Shown here: piece by piece, positions 16,806 through 24,393 of the stretch
How the letters are laid out: the number at the start of each line of letters is the position of its first letter
Position numbering within the stretch: position 1 is the stretch's first letter
From: Zooshikella sp050749885
Lineage (GTDB): Bacteria > Pseudomonadota > Gammaproteobacteria > Pseudomonadales > Zooshikellaceae
Direction of reading: 5' to 3'
Assembly: GCF_050749885.1 (NCBI RefSeq)
Contig: NZ_JBOIUB010000017.1
Coordinates: 1-64,000 of the forward strand
Length of the DNA: 64,000 bases
Translations under genes and position numbers: made by a program
Notes under the pieces: generated by a model
Told to the model about the DNA's origin: nothing
What the model saw: the letters and a program-made list of their open reading frames with translations, nothing else
Databases searched by the model: none

Positions 16806-18272
16806 TTAAGCCTCTAACTGGAGCTCAGCCCATTTTTTTAATTGTTGCCGGCTCACCTTTAGACCTTCAACCTGTAACGCCTCAGGCCACCTAAGCCAAT
16901 GGTCTGGCACACAATACCTTGGCAGCTGATCAGTAATGGGTAGTTGCCACAAACCTGGCTGCCAATGGCAAGTATGCGAAACTTCAATGATTGCAACAGG
17001 TCGTTGGCCAAACTCCTGATCAGCAATGGCACATACTAAAGCCCGCTGAACACCTTCTTGTTGATACAGTATGGCTTCAATTGCCTCCGGTTGAATATTT
17101 TCCCCTCCGGAAATGAATTGAGCATCTAATCGCCCAAGCACCTTTAAGTATTTTTGTGGTAATAGCTTATCTTGCTGACACCATTGACCTATATCCCGAG
17201 TGGCAAACCAGCCCCGCTCATTGATAATCGAGCGAATTTTTCCCTGTTGCCAATAACCAAGACATAAGGTTTCGCCTCTAACCCAAATCTCCCCATTGGT
17301 GTGTAACATTATTTCTCGCCGGGGCAAACAGCACCCAGCCAACTGGCTGTCACCTTGCCAACGGCCAAGCGTAACCATGGCTGTCATTTCTGTCAGGCCA
17401 TAACTCATCCAGCTTTGAATAGACGATGGCAACGTCGCAAGTAATGAGTCAGGTACAGGCCCCCCACCCAAAATAATGGTCTTTAACTGCCCTGAGTTAT
17501 TCGCTAAGCCCTGTATTAATAACCGTTGAAGTTGTGTTGCAACCAGTGAGCAATGGGTAATTGGCAGTTGCAGATAAACAGCCAATTGATAGGGTTTATC
17601 CTCTGCAATAGCTAAGGCTGCACCTGCCATCCACACTCGCCATAATGTGGCTAAGCCTCCCACATGATACAAGGGCAGCGAAAGCAACCAGCAGTCATCC
17701 GGCGCTAATGGGAGTTTTACTAAGGTTCCCTGAGCACTGGCCCAATAATTACCCAAACTATGGGCAACTACTTTCGGTTCTCCTATAGAGCCGGAGGTAA
17801 AAAGTAGTGTCGCCAACTGCTTTTCGGTTCCGAGAGCAAGAGAGGTACATTGACGCTGGTCCCCATCCTCCCCGATATCCAGGCTAGGAAAAGACAGTTG
17901 AAGGAGTGGTATTTGCAATACATTGGCCGTCTTTTCTGGAAAGGCAAAGCGCGCGGTAACCTTTCCAACACAAGACACTGTGGCATTTGTTGAAAGTGCA
18001 GGATTTAATGGAACCACCACCGCTCTACAACGCCACAGTGCCAATAGCAAAACCACCTGATGAAATGAATTAGTAAGCTGGACAACAACCTGATCACCAG
18101 GAGAAATCTGTGGTGCTAACTGCTGCTGAACAACTGAAACACAGTGATCAAAAGCTGAATAACTAAGTGCTTTTTCATGTTGAAGGTATACAGCAATACG
18201 GTCGGGATGGTTTATTGCTTGAGTTCGAACCGGGCAAAAAAATGCTTCTCCCTCTGTTACTACTGAGCCCAT
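16806..18272 (-). CDS. menE: o-succinylbenzoate-CoA ligase
   Basis: An adenylate-forming enzyme of 488 residues that activates o-succinylbenzoate with ATP and CoA in menaquinone synthesis. Visible motifs: LLFTSGSIGEPKVVAHS (AMP-binding P-loop), SYGLTEMTAMVTLG, RDIGQW, GRLDAQFISGGENIQPEAIE. I start at the ATG at 18272, behind a near-perfect AGGAGGAG and overlapping the end of menC by 13 bases; the open frame continues upstream to 18416, but that stretch lies inside menC and looks non-protein. Last gene of menF-D-B-C-E. Confidence 0.92.
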   Translation of the reverse strand: MGSVVTEGEAFFCPVRTQAINHPDRIAVYLQHEKALSYSAFDHCVSVVQQQLAPQISPGDQVVVQLTNSFHQVVLLLALWRCRAVVVPLNPALSTNATVSCVGKVTARFAFPEKTANVLQIPLLQLSFPSLDIGEDGDQRQCTSLALGTEKQLATLLFTSGSIGEPKVVAHSLGNYWASAQGTLVKLPLAPDDCWLLSLPLYHVGGLATLWRVWMAGAALAIAEDKPYQLAVYLQLPITHCSLVATQLQRLLIQGLANNSGQLKTIILGGGPVPDSLLATLPSSIQSWMSYGLTEMTAMVTLGRWQGDSQLAGCCLPRREIMLHTNGEIWVRGETLCLGYWQQGKIRSIINERGWFATRDIGQWCQQDKLLPQKYLKVLGRLDAQFISGGENIQPEAIEAILYQQEGVQRALVCAIADQEFGQRPVAIIEVSHTCHWQPGLWQLPITDQLPRYCVPDHWLRWPEALQVEGLKVSRQQLKKWAELQLEA

Positions 18273-19378
18273 ATCTCCTCCTGAATGGCAACAGGCAAAT
18301 TCAACTGAGGCTGAACACAGCTCCACATTCTGGGCGTACGCTGGAGTTTCGCTTTCATCAACTGTAATGTATCCAGCCCTGCCCACAATAACCCTGGAAG
18401 CTGCGTAGCAAACCACTCTAACTGACTGATGCCTAAACTGCTTTCAAACGCTGAGCTTAAGATAACTGACTTTCCAGTATGGGCTGCTAATTGCGCAAGT
18501 CGCCAGGTTTGCCATAAACCACCCAGCAAGGTTGGTTTTAAAACAACGGTCGACAAACCTTTCTCTTGCCAGTTTTGTTGCTCAGCAAGTGTTGAAAACC
18601 AATTTGTAGAACGCTGACTGGCAACCTGCAGGGTTTCATCCCACGCATAAGGTATTCCACTGTGTAAAAAGAAATCAGCATGTTGTCTATTATTGATTAG
18701 CGGCTCTTCAAAATAAGCGACTTGCAGGCTATCAACTAAACTCACAGCATCTTCAATCAGCATCTTTTGGTTGCCATCCAAACAAAGTGCTATTTCTGAG
18801 GGCATGAGGGTTCGCAATACCACCAGCTGTGATCGTGTCGTCTGCCAAGGTTCATGTCCTACTTTGACTTTAACAGCCTTAATCGGGTCAGCTTCTAACG
18901 CAAGTGATAAGCCATTATGAAAAAAGGCTTCACCCCTGTTATGCGTATCAGGCATTAACCAAGTAGCCAAATCACTGATTAAGGCACAGCGCGGAATAAT
19001 AGGCTTACTATCAATAAATAATGGCTGCTGACGAACCAGCTCTAACCAAGCAGCTTCTAAACCCATTTTGCAACTGTCAGGAACAGGAGAAACGTGCCAT
19101 TGATAAAAAGCAGGATGCTCTGACCAGTCCCAACGGCTGGGAATAACCTTCGCTAGCCAGCAACTTAAGTGTTTTATTAACCAAGATTGGCAGGCATTCA
19201 AATCCATGTGACTAAAGCCAGCCAAAGGCGCCACTTCCCCTTGCGCACAAAAGCCATCCGAATCCCAAATACTGATCAATAATCCTTCACGATAGTGATG
19301 TTGATTGGCAAACGGCTTTGTTCCCTGTAAAGGAATCCGATACCGGCTTACGCTAAGGCGGGAAATGACTCTTGGCAT
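18260..19378 (-). CDS. menC: o-succinylbenzoate synthase
   Basis: Enolase-superfamily enzyme of 372 residues that dehydrates SHCHC to o-succinylbenzoate. Catalytic features in order: the KVKVG pair (AVKVKVGHEP), metal ligands in LCLDGNQKM, YFEEPL and AWDETL, and the second Lys in STVVLKPTLLGG. The start is the ATG at 19378, coupled to the menB stop as TGATG; a TTG one codon earlier is possible. Overlaps menE downstream. Confidence 0.92.
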   Translation of the reverse strand: MPRVISRLSVSRYRIPLQGTKPFANQHHYREGLLISIWDSDGFCAQGEVAPLAGFSHMDLNACQSWLIKHLSCWLAKVIPSRWDWSEHPAFYQWHVSPVPDSCKMGLEAAWLELVRQQPLFIDSKPIIPRCALISDLATWLMPDTHNRGEAFFHNGLSLALEADPIKAVKVKVGHEPWQTTRSQLVVLRTLMPSEIALCLDGNQKMLIEDAVSLVDSLQVAYFEEPLINNRQHADFFLHSGIPYAWDETLQVASQRSTNWFSTLAEQQNWQEKGLSTVVLKPTLLGGLWQTWRLAQLAAHTGKSVILSSAFESSLGISQLEWFATQLPGLLWAGLDTLQLMKAKLQRTPRMWSCVQPQLNLPVAIQEEIWAQ

Positions 19379-20229
19379 CAAGGCTTACGTTTAAACTTAT
19401 CAAATGCAGGTGGACGTTTTTCTAAAAAGGCATTCCGTCCTTCTTGGGCTTCTTCTGACATATAAAACAAAAGTGTGGCATTACCTGCTAATTCCTGAAG
19501 ACCTGCTTGCCCATCACAGTCCGCATTTAATGCCGCTTTCAAACAGCGTAATGCCATTGGTGAGTTTTCTAACATTTGCTGACACCAGGCTACCGTTTCT
19601 TTTTCAAGCGCTGCTAATGGCACCACGTGATTTACCAATCCCATAGACAACGCTTGTTGTGCATCATATTGACGACATAAAAACCATATTTCCCGCGCTT
19701 TCTTTTGGCCGACAATACGTGCCAAATAACTCGCACCATAACCGCCATCAAACGAACCCACTTTTGGCCCTGTTTGACCAAAACGTGCATTATCAGCCGC
19801 AATGGTTAAATCACACACCAAATGCAGTACATGCCCTCCCCCTATTGCGTAACCAGCGACCATCGCGACAACGGGTTTAGGACAAGTACGGATTTGTCGT
19901 TGTAAATCCAACACATTTAAATGCTGAGTACCACCACTGTCGGCATAACCATATTCACCACGTACACGCTGATCACCACCAGAACAAAAAGCCAGATCAC
20001 CTGCCCCGGTGAGAATAATAACGCCCACTGACTCATCATAACGTGCATGGTGAAATGCTTGCTGTAGCTCCTGAATTGTTTGTGGGCGAAACGCATTTCT
20101 TACTTCAGGCCGGTTAATGGTTAGCTTTGCAATACCATCTGCGGTTTGGTAAACAATATCCTGAAAACCATAGTCTTGGGTTTGCCAATCCATCACCTGC
20201 TCAATACGAGATGTAACCAAGTCACTCAT
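19378..20229 (-). CDS. menB: 1,4-dihydroxy-2-naphthoyl-CoA synthase
   Basis: A crotonase-fold enzyme of 283 residues that cyclises o-succinylbenzoyl-CoA to DHNA-CoA. Nearly identical blocks to E. coli MenB are visible: FCSGGDQRVRG, VAGYAIGGGHVLH, FGQTGPKVGSFDGGYGASY, GQKKAREIWFLCRQYDA and SPMALRCLKAALNADCDGQ. The Gly in QTGPKVGS is that of the bicarbonate-dependent type. It lies 41 bases after menD, leaving no room for menH, which sits there in E. coli. Confidence 0.96.
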   Translation of the reverse strand: MSDLVTSRIEQVMDWQTQDYGFQDIVYQTADGIAKLTINRPEVRNAFRPQTIQELQQAFHHARYDESVGVIILTGAGDLAFCSGGDQRVRGEYGYADSGGTQHLNVLDLQRQIRTCPKPVVAMVAGYAIGGGHVLHLVCDLTIAADNARFGQTGPKVGSFDGGYGASYLARIVGQKKAREIWFLCRQYDAQQALSMGLVNHVVPLAALEKETVAWCQQMLENSPMALRCLKAALNADCDGQAGLQELAGNATLLFYMSEEAQEGRNAFLEKRPPAFDKFKRKP

Positions 20230-20270
20230 TAATTACTCTTCCTACACATTATTCCTGAAAAAATTCCCAC

Positions 20271-22124
20271 TCACTTTGCCGTCACTTCCCTTTCACCTTG
20301 ACAAAACCATTGATCACAACAGACTTCAACTGACTTATTGAGTGATTGCAGCTGGTGATAAGCTTGCGCATTCGCAACATTAATTTCAATCAAGGTAGAG
20401 GTATTACGATTGAGGGCAGCCTGATAATCATGCTTAAAATTTACTACCCGCTTTGGATTGCAATAATCAAGCGAAAACATACTGGCAGCTGATTGAAAGC
20501 AAACACCATGTGCTGCGGTAAAATAATCCTGACGTGTTTGTTCTGTCAGAGGGAAATGGTGAAAGATACCACCACCATCATCGTTTAGAACGATCACCAC
20601 TAACGGTGAAGAAAGCTGCTTTAGAAGCAACAATGAGTTCAAATCATGTAATAAAGATAAATCACCTAAAAATAATGTCACTGGCTTACCTGATCCTTGT
20701 GCAACGCCAGCAGCGCTGGCAAGTAAACCATCAATACCACTTGCTCCTCGGTTCGCAAACAGTTGCCACACTGGGCGGTTCCCCACAATGGCATCCAACA
20801 GCCGAATAGCCATACTGTTACCAGCAAAAAGATAACCAGAAGCCGGAAGGTAAGATTTGAGTACGGTCGGTATGGCTAGTGCGCACATAGGATCATTATC
20901 AGCAGGTAACTGCTGTAATACTGTGCACCTAAGTTGTTCGTTAACCTGCTGCAAGTTTTTTAACCAAGAGGATGCTGTATTCGCTTTTTTAGATAGATGC
21001 TGATTAAACTGTTTACACCACACTTCAGGTATTGCTTGTACACGCAAAGCAACCTGATGGCTTGGGTCATAGCGCTCAAAAGAAGAGGCCACCAGCCAAT
21101 AATCACCCGCAAAATGTTGTAAATAACTTAATAGTGCTTTAGCAACTAAATGGGTGCCAAATTGGACAACAACAGTTGTCTGACCCAGACAGTGCTTTAT
21201 TTCAGGATGACTCAACCAAAGGCTATGATGAGGTAAGAGCAGAGGATGATCCCCTACCAAGCCAATAGCCTGCACATCAGCAAGCACAGGCCACTGCAAC
21301 TGTTCAGCCAGCTTCATAATTGCTGCAGCATCACCACGAGAAAGTCCCGCACCTAACACGAATAAGCCATGTTGAGTGGACTTCAGTTGCTCAACAAGTA
21401 ATCCTGTGTCGGCTTCCAAGCATACCCCTTTACTGACTTCACTAAAGCTGGTTGTTACTGAAAATTGAGCATAATGGGTAAAAGGCTGTGTGCTTGTTAA
21501 CCACCGTGTGAGTGGTTGCAAAACAACTTCTGCAGAAAAAGTACTGACAGCTGAATCATTTGAATAAAGTGGCTCACGGAACGACCAGTTTAAATGAACA
21601 GGTCCTCGATGCCCGTCAGCAGACGCTTTAGCCACTAAGACATCAATAGTTGAAAGCACAAAGGCAGGACTCACTTCTGTCGTTGGTACGGGTAACTGGG
21701 CTTCATATTGAAGATAAGAACCAAATATACCCGACTGCTGTATCGCCTGATTAGCACCACAAGCCAGTAACTCTGGAGGACGATCTGCTGTCAGCAGTAT
21801 CAATGGCGTGTGCGTCATGGCCGCTTCCACCACAGCGGGTAGTAAGTTTGCTACTGCCGTTCCTGAGGTCGTGATGATAGCAACAGGCTTTTCACAGGCT
21901 TTAGCCAACCCCAACGCAAAAAATCCCAGTCCTCGCTCATCGGGATGCACATGTACCTGTAGTTGAGGTACCCTTGGTAGCTGAAGCACCAAAGGTGCTG
22001 ATCGCGATCCAGGTGCTACGCATACATGCTCAACACCCAGTCGATACAATTCTTGTAATGCAAGCCATGCCCAACAGGCACTGATACTACTAAAGTTGGG
22101 CAATAGCATTATCGGTTGTTGCAT
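20271..22124 (-). CDS. menD: SEPHCHC synthase
   Basis: Thiamine-diphosphate enzyme of about 617 residues joining isochorismate and 2-oxoglutarate, the first committed step of menaquinone synthesis. Blocks typical of MenD: VCVAPGSRSAPL, DERGLGFFALGLAKA, TTSGTAVANLLPAVVEA, LLTADRPPELLACGANQAI, and the ThDP/metal motif GDLSLLHDLNSLLLL. The ATG at 22124 has GGAG upstream and overlaps menF by 35 bases; an ATG at 22109 is also possible. The frame continues upstream to 22316, but this extra part lies within menF and does not resemble MenD. Confidence 0.93.
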   Translation of the reverse strand: MQQPIMLLPNFSSISACWAWLALQELYRLGVEHVCVAPGSRSAPLVLQLPRVPQLQVHVHPDERGLGFFALGLAKACEKPVAIITTSGTAVANLLPAVVEAAMTHTPLILLTADRPPELLACGANQAIQQSGIFGSYLQYEAQLPVPTTEVSPAFVLSTIDVLVAKASADGHRGPVHLNWSFREPLYSNDSAVSTFSAEVVLQPLTRWLTSTQPFTHYAQFSVTTSFSEVSKGVCLEADTGLLVEQLKSTQHGLFVLGAGLSRGDAAAIMKLAEQLQWPVLADVQAIGLVGDHPLLLPHHSLWLSHPEIKHCLGQTTVVVQFGTHLVAKALLSYLQHFAGDYWLVASSFERYDPSHQVALRVQAIPEVWCKQFNQHLSKKANTASSWLKNLQQVNEQLRCTVLQQLPADNDPMCALAIPTVLKSYLPASGYLFAGNSMAIRLLDAIVGNRPVWQLFANRGASGIDGLLASAAGVAQGSGKPVTLFLGDLSLLHDLNSLLLLKQLSSPLVVIVLNDDGGGIFHHFPLTEQTRQDYFTAAHGVCFQSAASMFSLDYCNPKRVVNFKHDYQAALNRNTSTLIEINVANAQAYHQLQSLNKSVEVCCDQWFCQGEREVTAK

Positions 22125-23535
22125 GTTGCATATACTCCATAAACTGCGAAAGTTTTTGATCCAGCTCCTGCCATTCCTGGTCAGCCTCGGAGCCATCAAC
22201 CAATCCTGCGCCACTGTACAAATCAACCAAGTAATGAAACGCATCAACATGTGGTGATAATGAATGGCGGTTGTTGTTACTAACACGATGCACATGAGCA
22301 CTTCGGATCGTGACACAAAACTCTGCCTGGTTTTTACCCCAATAACCTAATGCTCCGGCATACCAGCCTCGATGATATGTTTCTAAATCGCTGATGATTT
22401 GTAGCGCAGAATGCGCAGGAAACCCCTTAACAGCAGGTGTCGGGTGTAAAGCTCTCAGGATATCAGCAACAGTAGTGTCAGATAAAAGCTGCGCGCTGAT
22501 CGGTTGGAACAAATGATGGATATAAGGCAGTGTCTTAACATTCAACTGACCTAAGATCAGTTGCTTAACGAGAGTGGCTAACTGCTGCTGGATAAATTTA
22601 ACAACCCACTGATTCTCATGCTGCAACTTTACACTTTTGAGTAATGCCTTACTAAACTGTAAATCGTGGTCAGGATTGGAGGATCTAGCCATAGAACCCG
22701 CTAACGCCTCCGTCGTTAACGCTCCGTTTAGCAGACTAAATAGTTGCTCTGGAGAGTATCCCACAAGCCCTTCACCTGGCTGCAGACATAAACAAAACGG
22801 ATAACTTAAGTGTGGTCTACTGGTTTGCCAAATAGTTAAAAGTTGCCAGGGGCTGACATGATGATTAAAGCGCAAGCGTCGTCGCCGGCTTAGCACTACT
22901 TTGTCACACACCCCTTGTTTAATCGCATCTAAACTTGCCTTCACCTGTCGCTGCCAACCTTCCACATTAGGTTCATCATGGCAGTGCACATAGTGGGGTA
23001 ATGGCGGCTGTTTCGGCAAAGACCAATGAAGGTCTGACACAAGCTTGCGTAGTGCTAAGCGCTTGATAGGCCACTGATCAACATGTTCAAGATAGGTTTG
23101 CACTATCAGGTGCTGTTGCCCACCCTGTGCTTCTAAAGACAAACTGGGTAAAAAAAACAAAGCACCTGGAAAATTTTGCCACGCCTGAGTCTGATCAAAA
23201 CCTACACCACCCCAGTACCGCGGACGACCATCACCAATAACCGTACCCGCCAACCGCTTTTCCACACTAGCCGTTAACTCACTAACAAGTCCGATGTCCT
23301 TAAGCGTATCGGCACTGCCTAAAGCCGCTACGGTGAGTGTCTGTTCACGTTGCTGCCAATACAGTTGAGGCACAACAGTTTGGCCTGATAACCAATCAGG
23401 CCACTGCTTAGTGTCTGAACTTATTGGCAACATTACACGGCAGATGATGGGCCAGGTCGTTCCTTTTATACAGTGAGTGTCGACAAGTTTTTCCAGCTTG
23501 GCTAAGCAGGCACTAACAGTCTGACGATCAATCAT
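22090..23535 (-). CDS. menF: isochorismate synthase
   Basis: Chorismate-binding-fold enzyme of 481 residues converting chorismate to isochorismate. Motifs: GVGFDQTQAWQNFPGALFF, CDKVVLSRRRRLRF, LQPGEGLVGYSPEQLFSL, TEALAGSMARSSNPDHD, HPTPAVKGFPAHSAL and WYAGALGYWGKNQAEFCVTI with the C-terminal DLYSGAGLVDGSEADQEW. The start MIDRQTVSACLAKLEK at 23535 was chosen over the in-frame 23586, which adds a non-family basic stretch. It is the first gene of the men operon; its promoter lies in the 116 bases shared with the divergent gene. Confidence 0.93.
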   Translation of the reverse strand: MIDRQTVSACLAKLEKLVDTHCIKGTTWPIICRVMLPISSDTKQWPDWLSGQTVVPQLYWQQREQTLTVAALGSADTLKDIGLVSELTASVEKRLAGTVIGDGRPRYWGGVGFDQTQAWQNFPGALFFLPSLSLEAQGGQQHLIVQTYLEHVDQWPIKRLALRKLVSDLHWSLPKQPPLPHYVHCHDEPNVEGWQRQVKASLDAIKQGVCDKVVLSRRRRLRFNHHVSPWQLLTIWQTSRPHLSYPFCLCLQPGEGLVGYSPEQLFSLLNGALTTEALAGSMARSSNPDHDLQFSKALLKSVKLQHENQWVVKFIQQQLATLVKQLILGQLNVKTLPYIHHLFQPISAQLLSDTTVADILRALHPTPAVKGFPAHSALQIISDLETYHRGWYAGALGYWGKNQAEFCVTIRSAHVHRVSNNNRHSLSPHVDAFHYLVDLYSGAGLVDGSEADQEWQELDQKLSQFMEYMQHATTDNAIAQL

Positions 23536-23651
23536 ATACTTCTTAAATTCCAACCTATACCGAAAAGACCAGAGCAATCTGCACATTCACTTGTATTAAA
23601 GGTTAGTGCTACACTGCAGATCCGTTTTTCACGAAGTAATCTGTACCTGTT

Positions 23652-24104
23652 ATGGCAACAAATGGCTTATCTGCACAACAATGGTTAAACGCAAACCAAG
23701 CTCACTTAACACCCGCCAAGGTGATAAAAATCCGCGAAAATATTTTGAAAAAGCTACAGGCATTAACAGAGGATAGTGCTGAAACAGCTGGTTTAATTGA
23801 AGCATTAGATGTCATTGATCACTGGTTGCACCTTGCATCAACACCAGATTCAAATCATCCTGAACCCAATCAACAAAGCACACCAGCCCAGTCACAATCA
23901 GCCAAAATACAAGAGCCAGCCCAAATACAAGAAAGAGTACCTGCCAGTAACGAAACATGGGATTTAAACCCACTTGTTCCTGATACATCACAAAACCAAC
24001 AGCAAACGCTTTCAGCAAGCGAAAAGCAGCAAGCCTTTTCAGAGCTGCTCAAAAGTAACCCCTACCCACTATCAAACGACTCAACTAGTGAAGAGCAATC
24101 TTGA
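23652..24104 (+). CDS. Gln/Pro-rich hypothetical protein
   Basis: A 150-residue protein divergent from menF. Residues 1-65 look folded and helical (MATNGLSAQQWLNANQAH, KIRENILKKLQALTED); residues 70-150 are low-complexity, rich in Gln, Ser and Pro. No signal peptide or membrane segment. Family not recognised. Its end overlaps the end of the next, convergent small gene. Confidence 0.6.
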   Translation: MATNGLSAQQWLNANQAHLTPAKVIKIRENILKKLQALTEDSAETAGLIEALDVIDHWLHLASTPDSNHPEPNQQSTPAQSQSAKIQEPAQIQERVPASNETWDLNPLVPDTSQNQQQTLSASEKQQAFSELLKSNPYPLSNDSTSEEQS

Positions 24105-24318
24105 GACGCTGACACTCTGCTACCAGCATTTCATAATGCCAGGGTTGACCATCAGGAGAAGTAACTGCTTGCTCATTGAGCTTCTGACATATCTGTTTGA
24201 TGTTATGATGTTTCTTTAGTAGGCGTTGGATGGCATGCTTCCGCTGTTCATCCACTTCATTTTCATGCGAGTTAGACTGCGCTGAACGTTTCTTAACTTC
24301 CACTTTCAGATCTTTCAT
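24085..24318 (-). CDS. small basic protein, unknown
   Basis: A 77-residue protein from the ATG at 24318, preceded by AAGGAAC eight bases upstream. KHAIQRLLKKHHNIKQIC then QKLNEQAVTSPDGQPWHYE resembles a short DNA-binding segment of the kind seen in recombinase-like proteins (helix followed by P-x-G-x-x-W), but this similarity is weak. It follows the DUF748 gene on the same strand. Confidence 0.55.
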   Translation of the reverse strand: MKDLKVEVKKRSAQSNSHENEVDEQRKHAIQRLLKKHHNIKQICQKLNEQAVTSPDGQPWHYEMLVAECQRLKIALH

Positions 24319-24393
24319 GAACAGTTCCTTGTGTTTTAGTGAGACAAATGTCATCACCGGTATGTTCACGACCACTCATGCACATCAGTTGCC

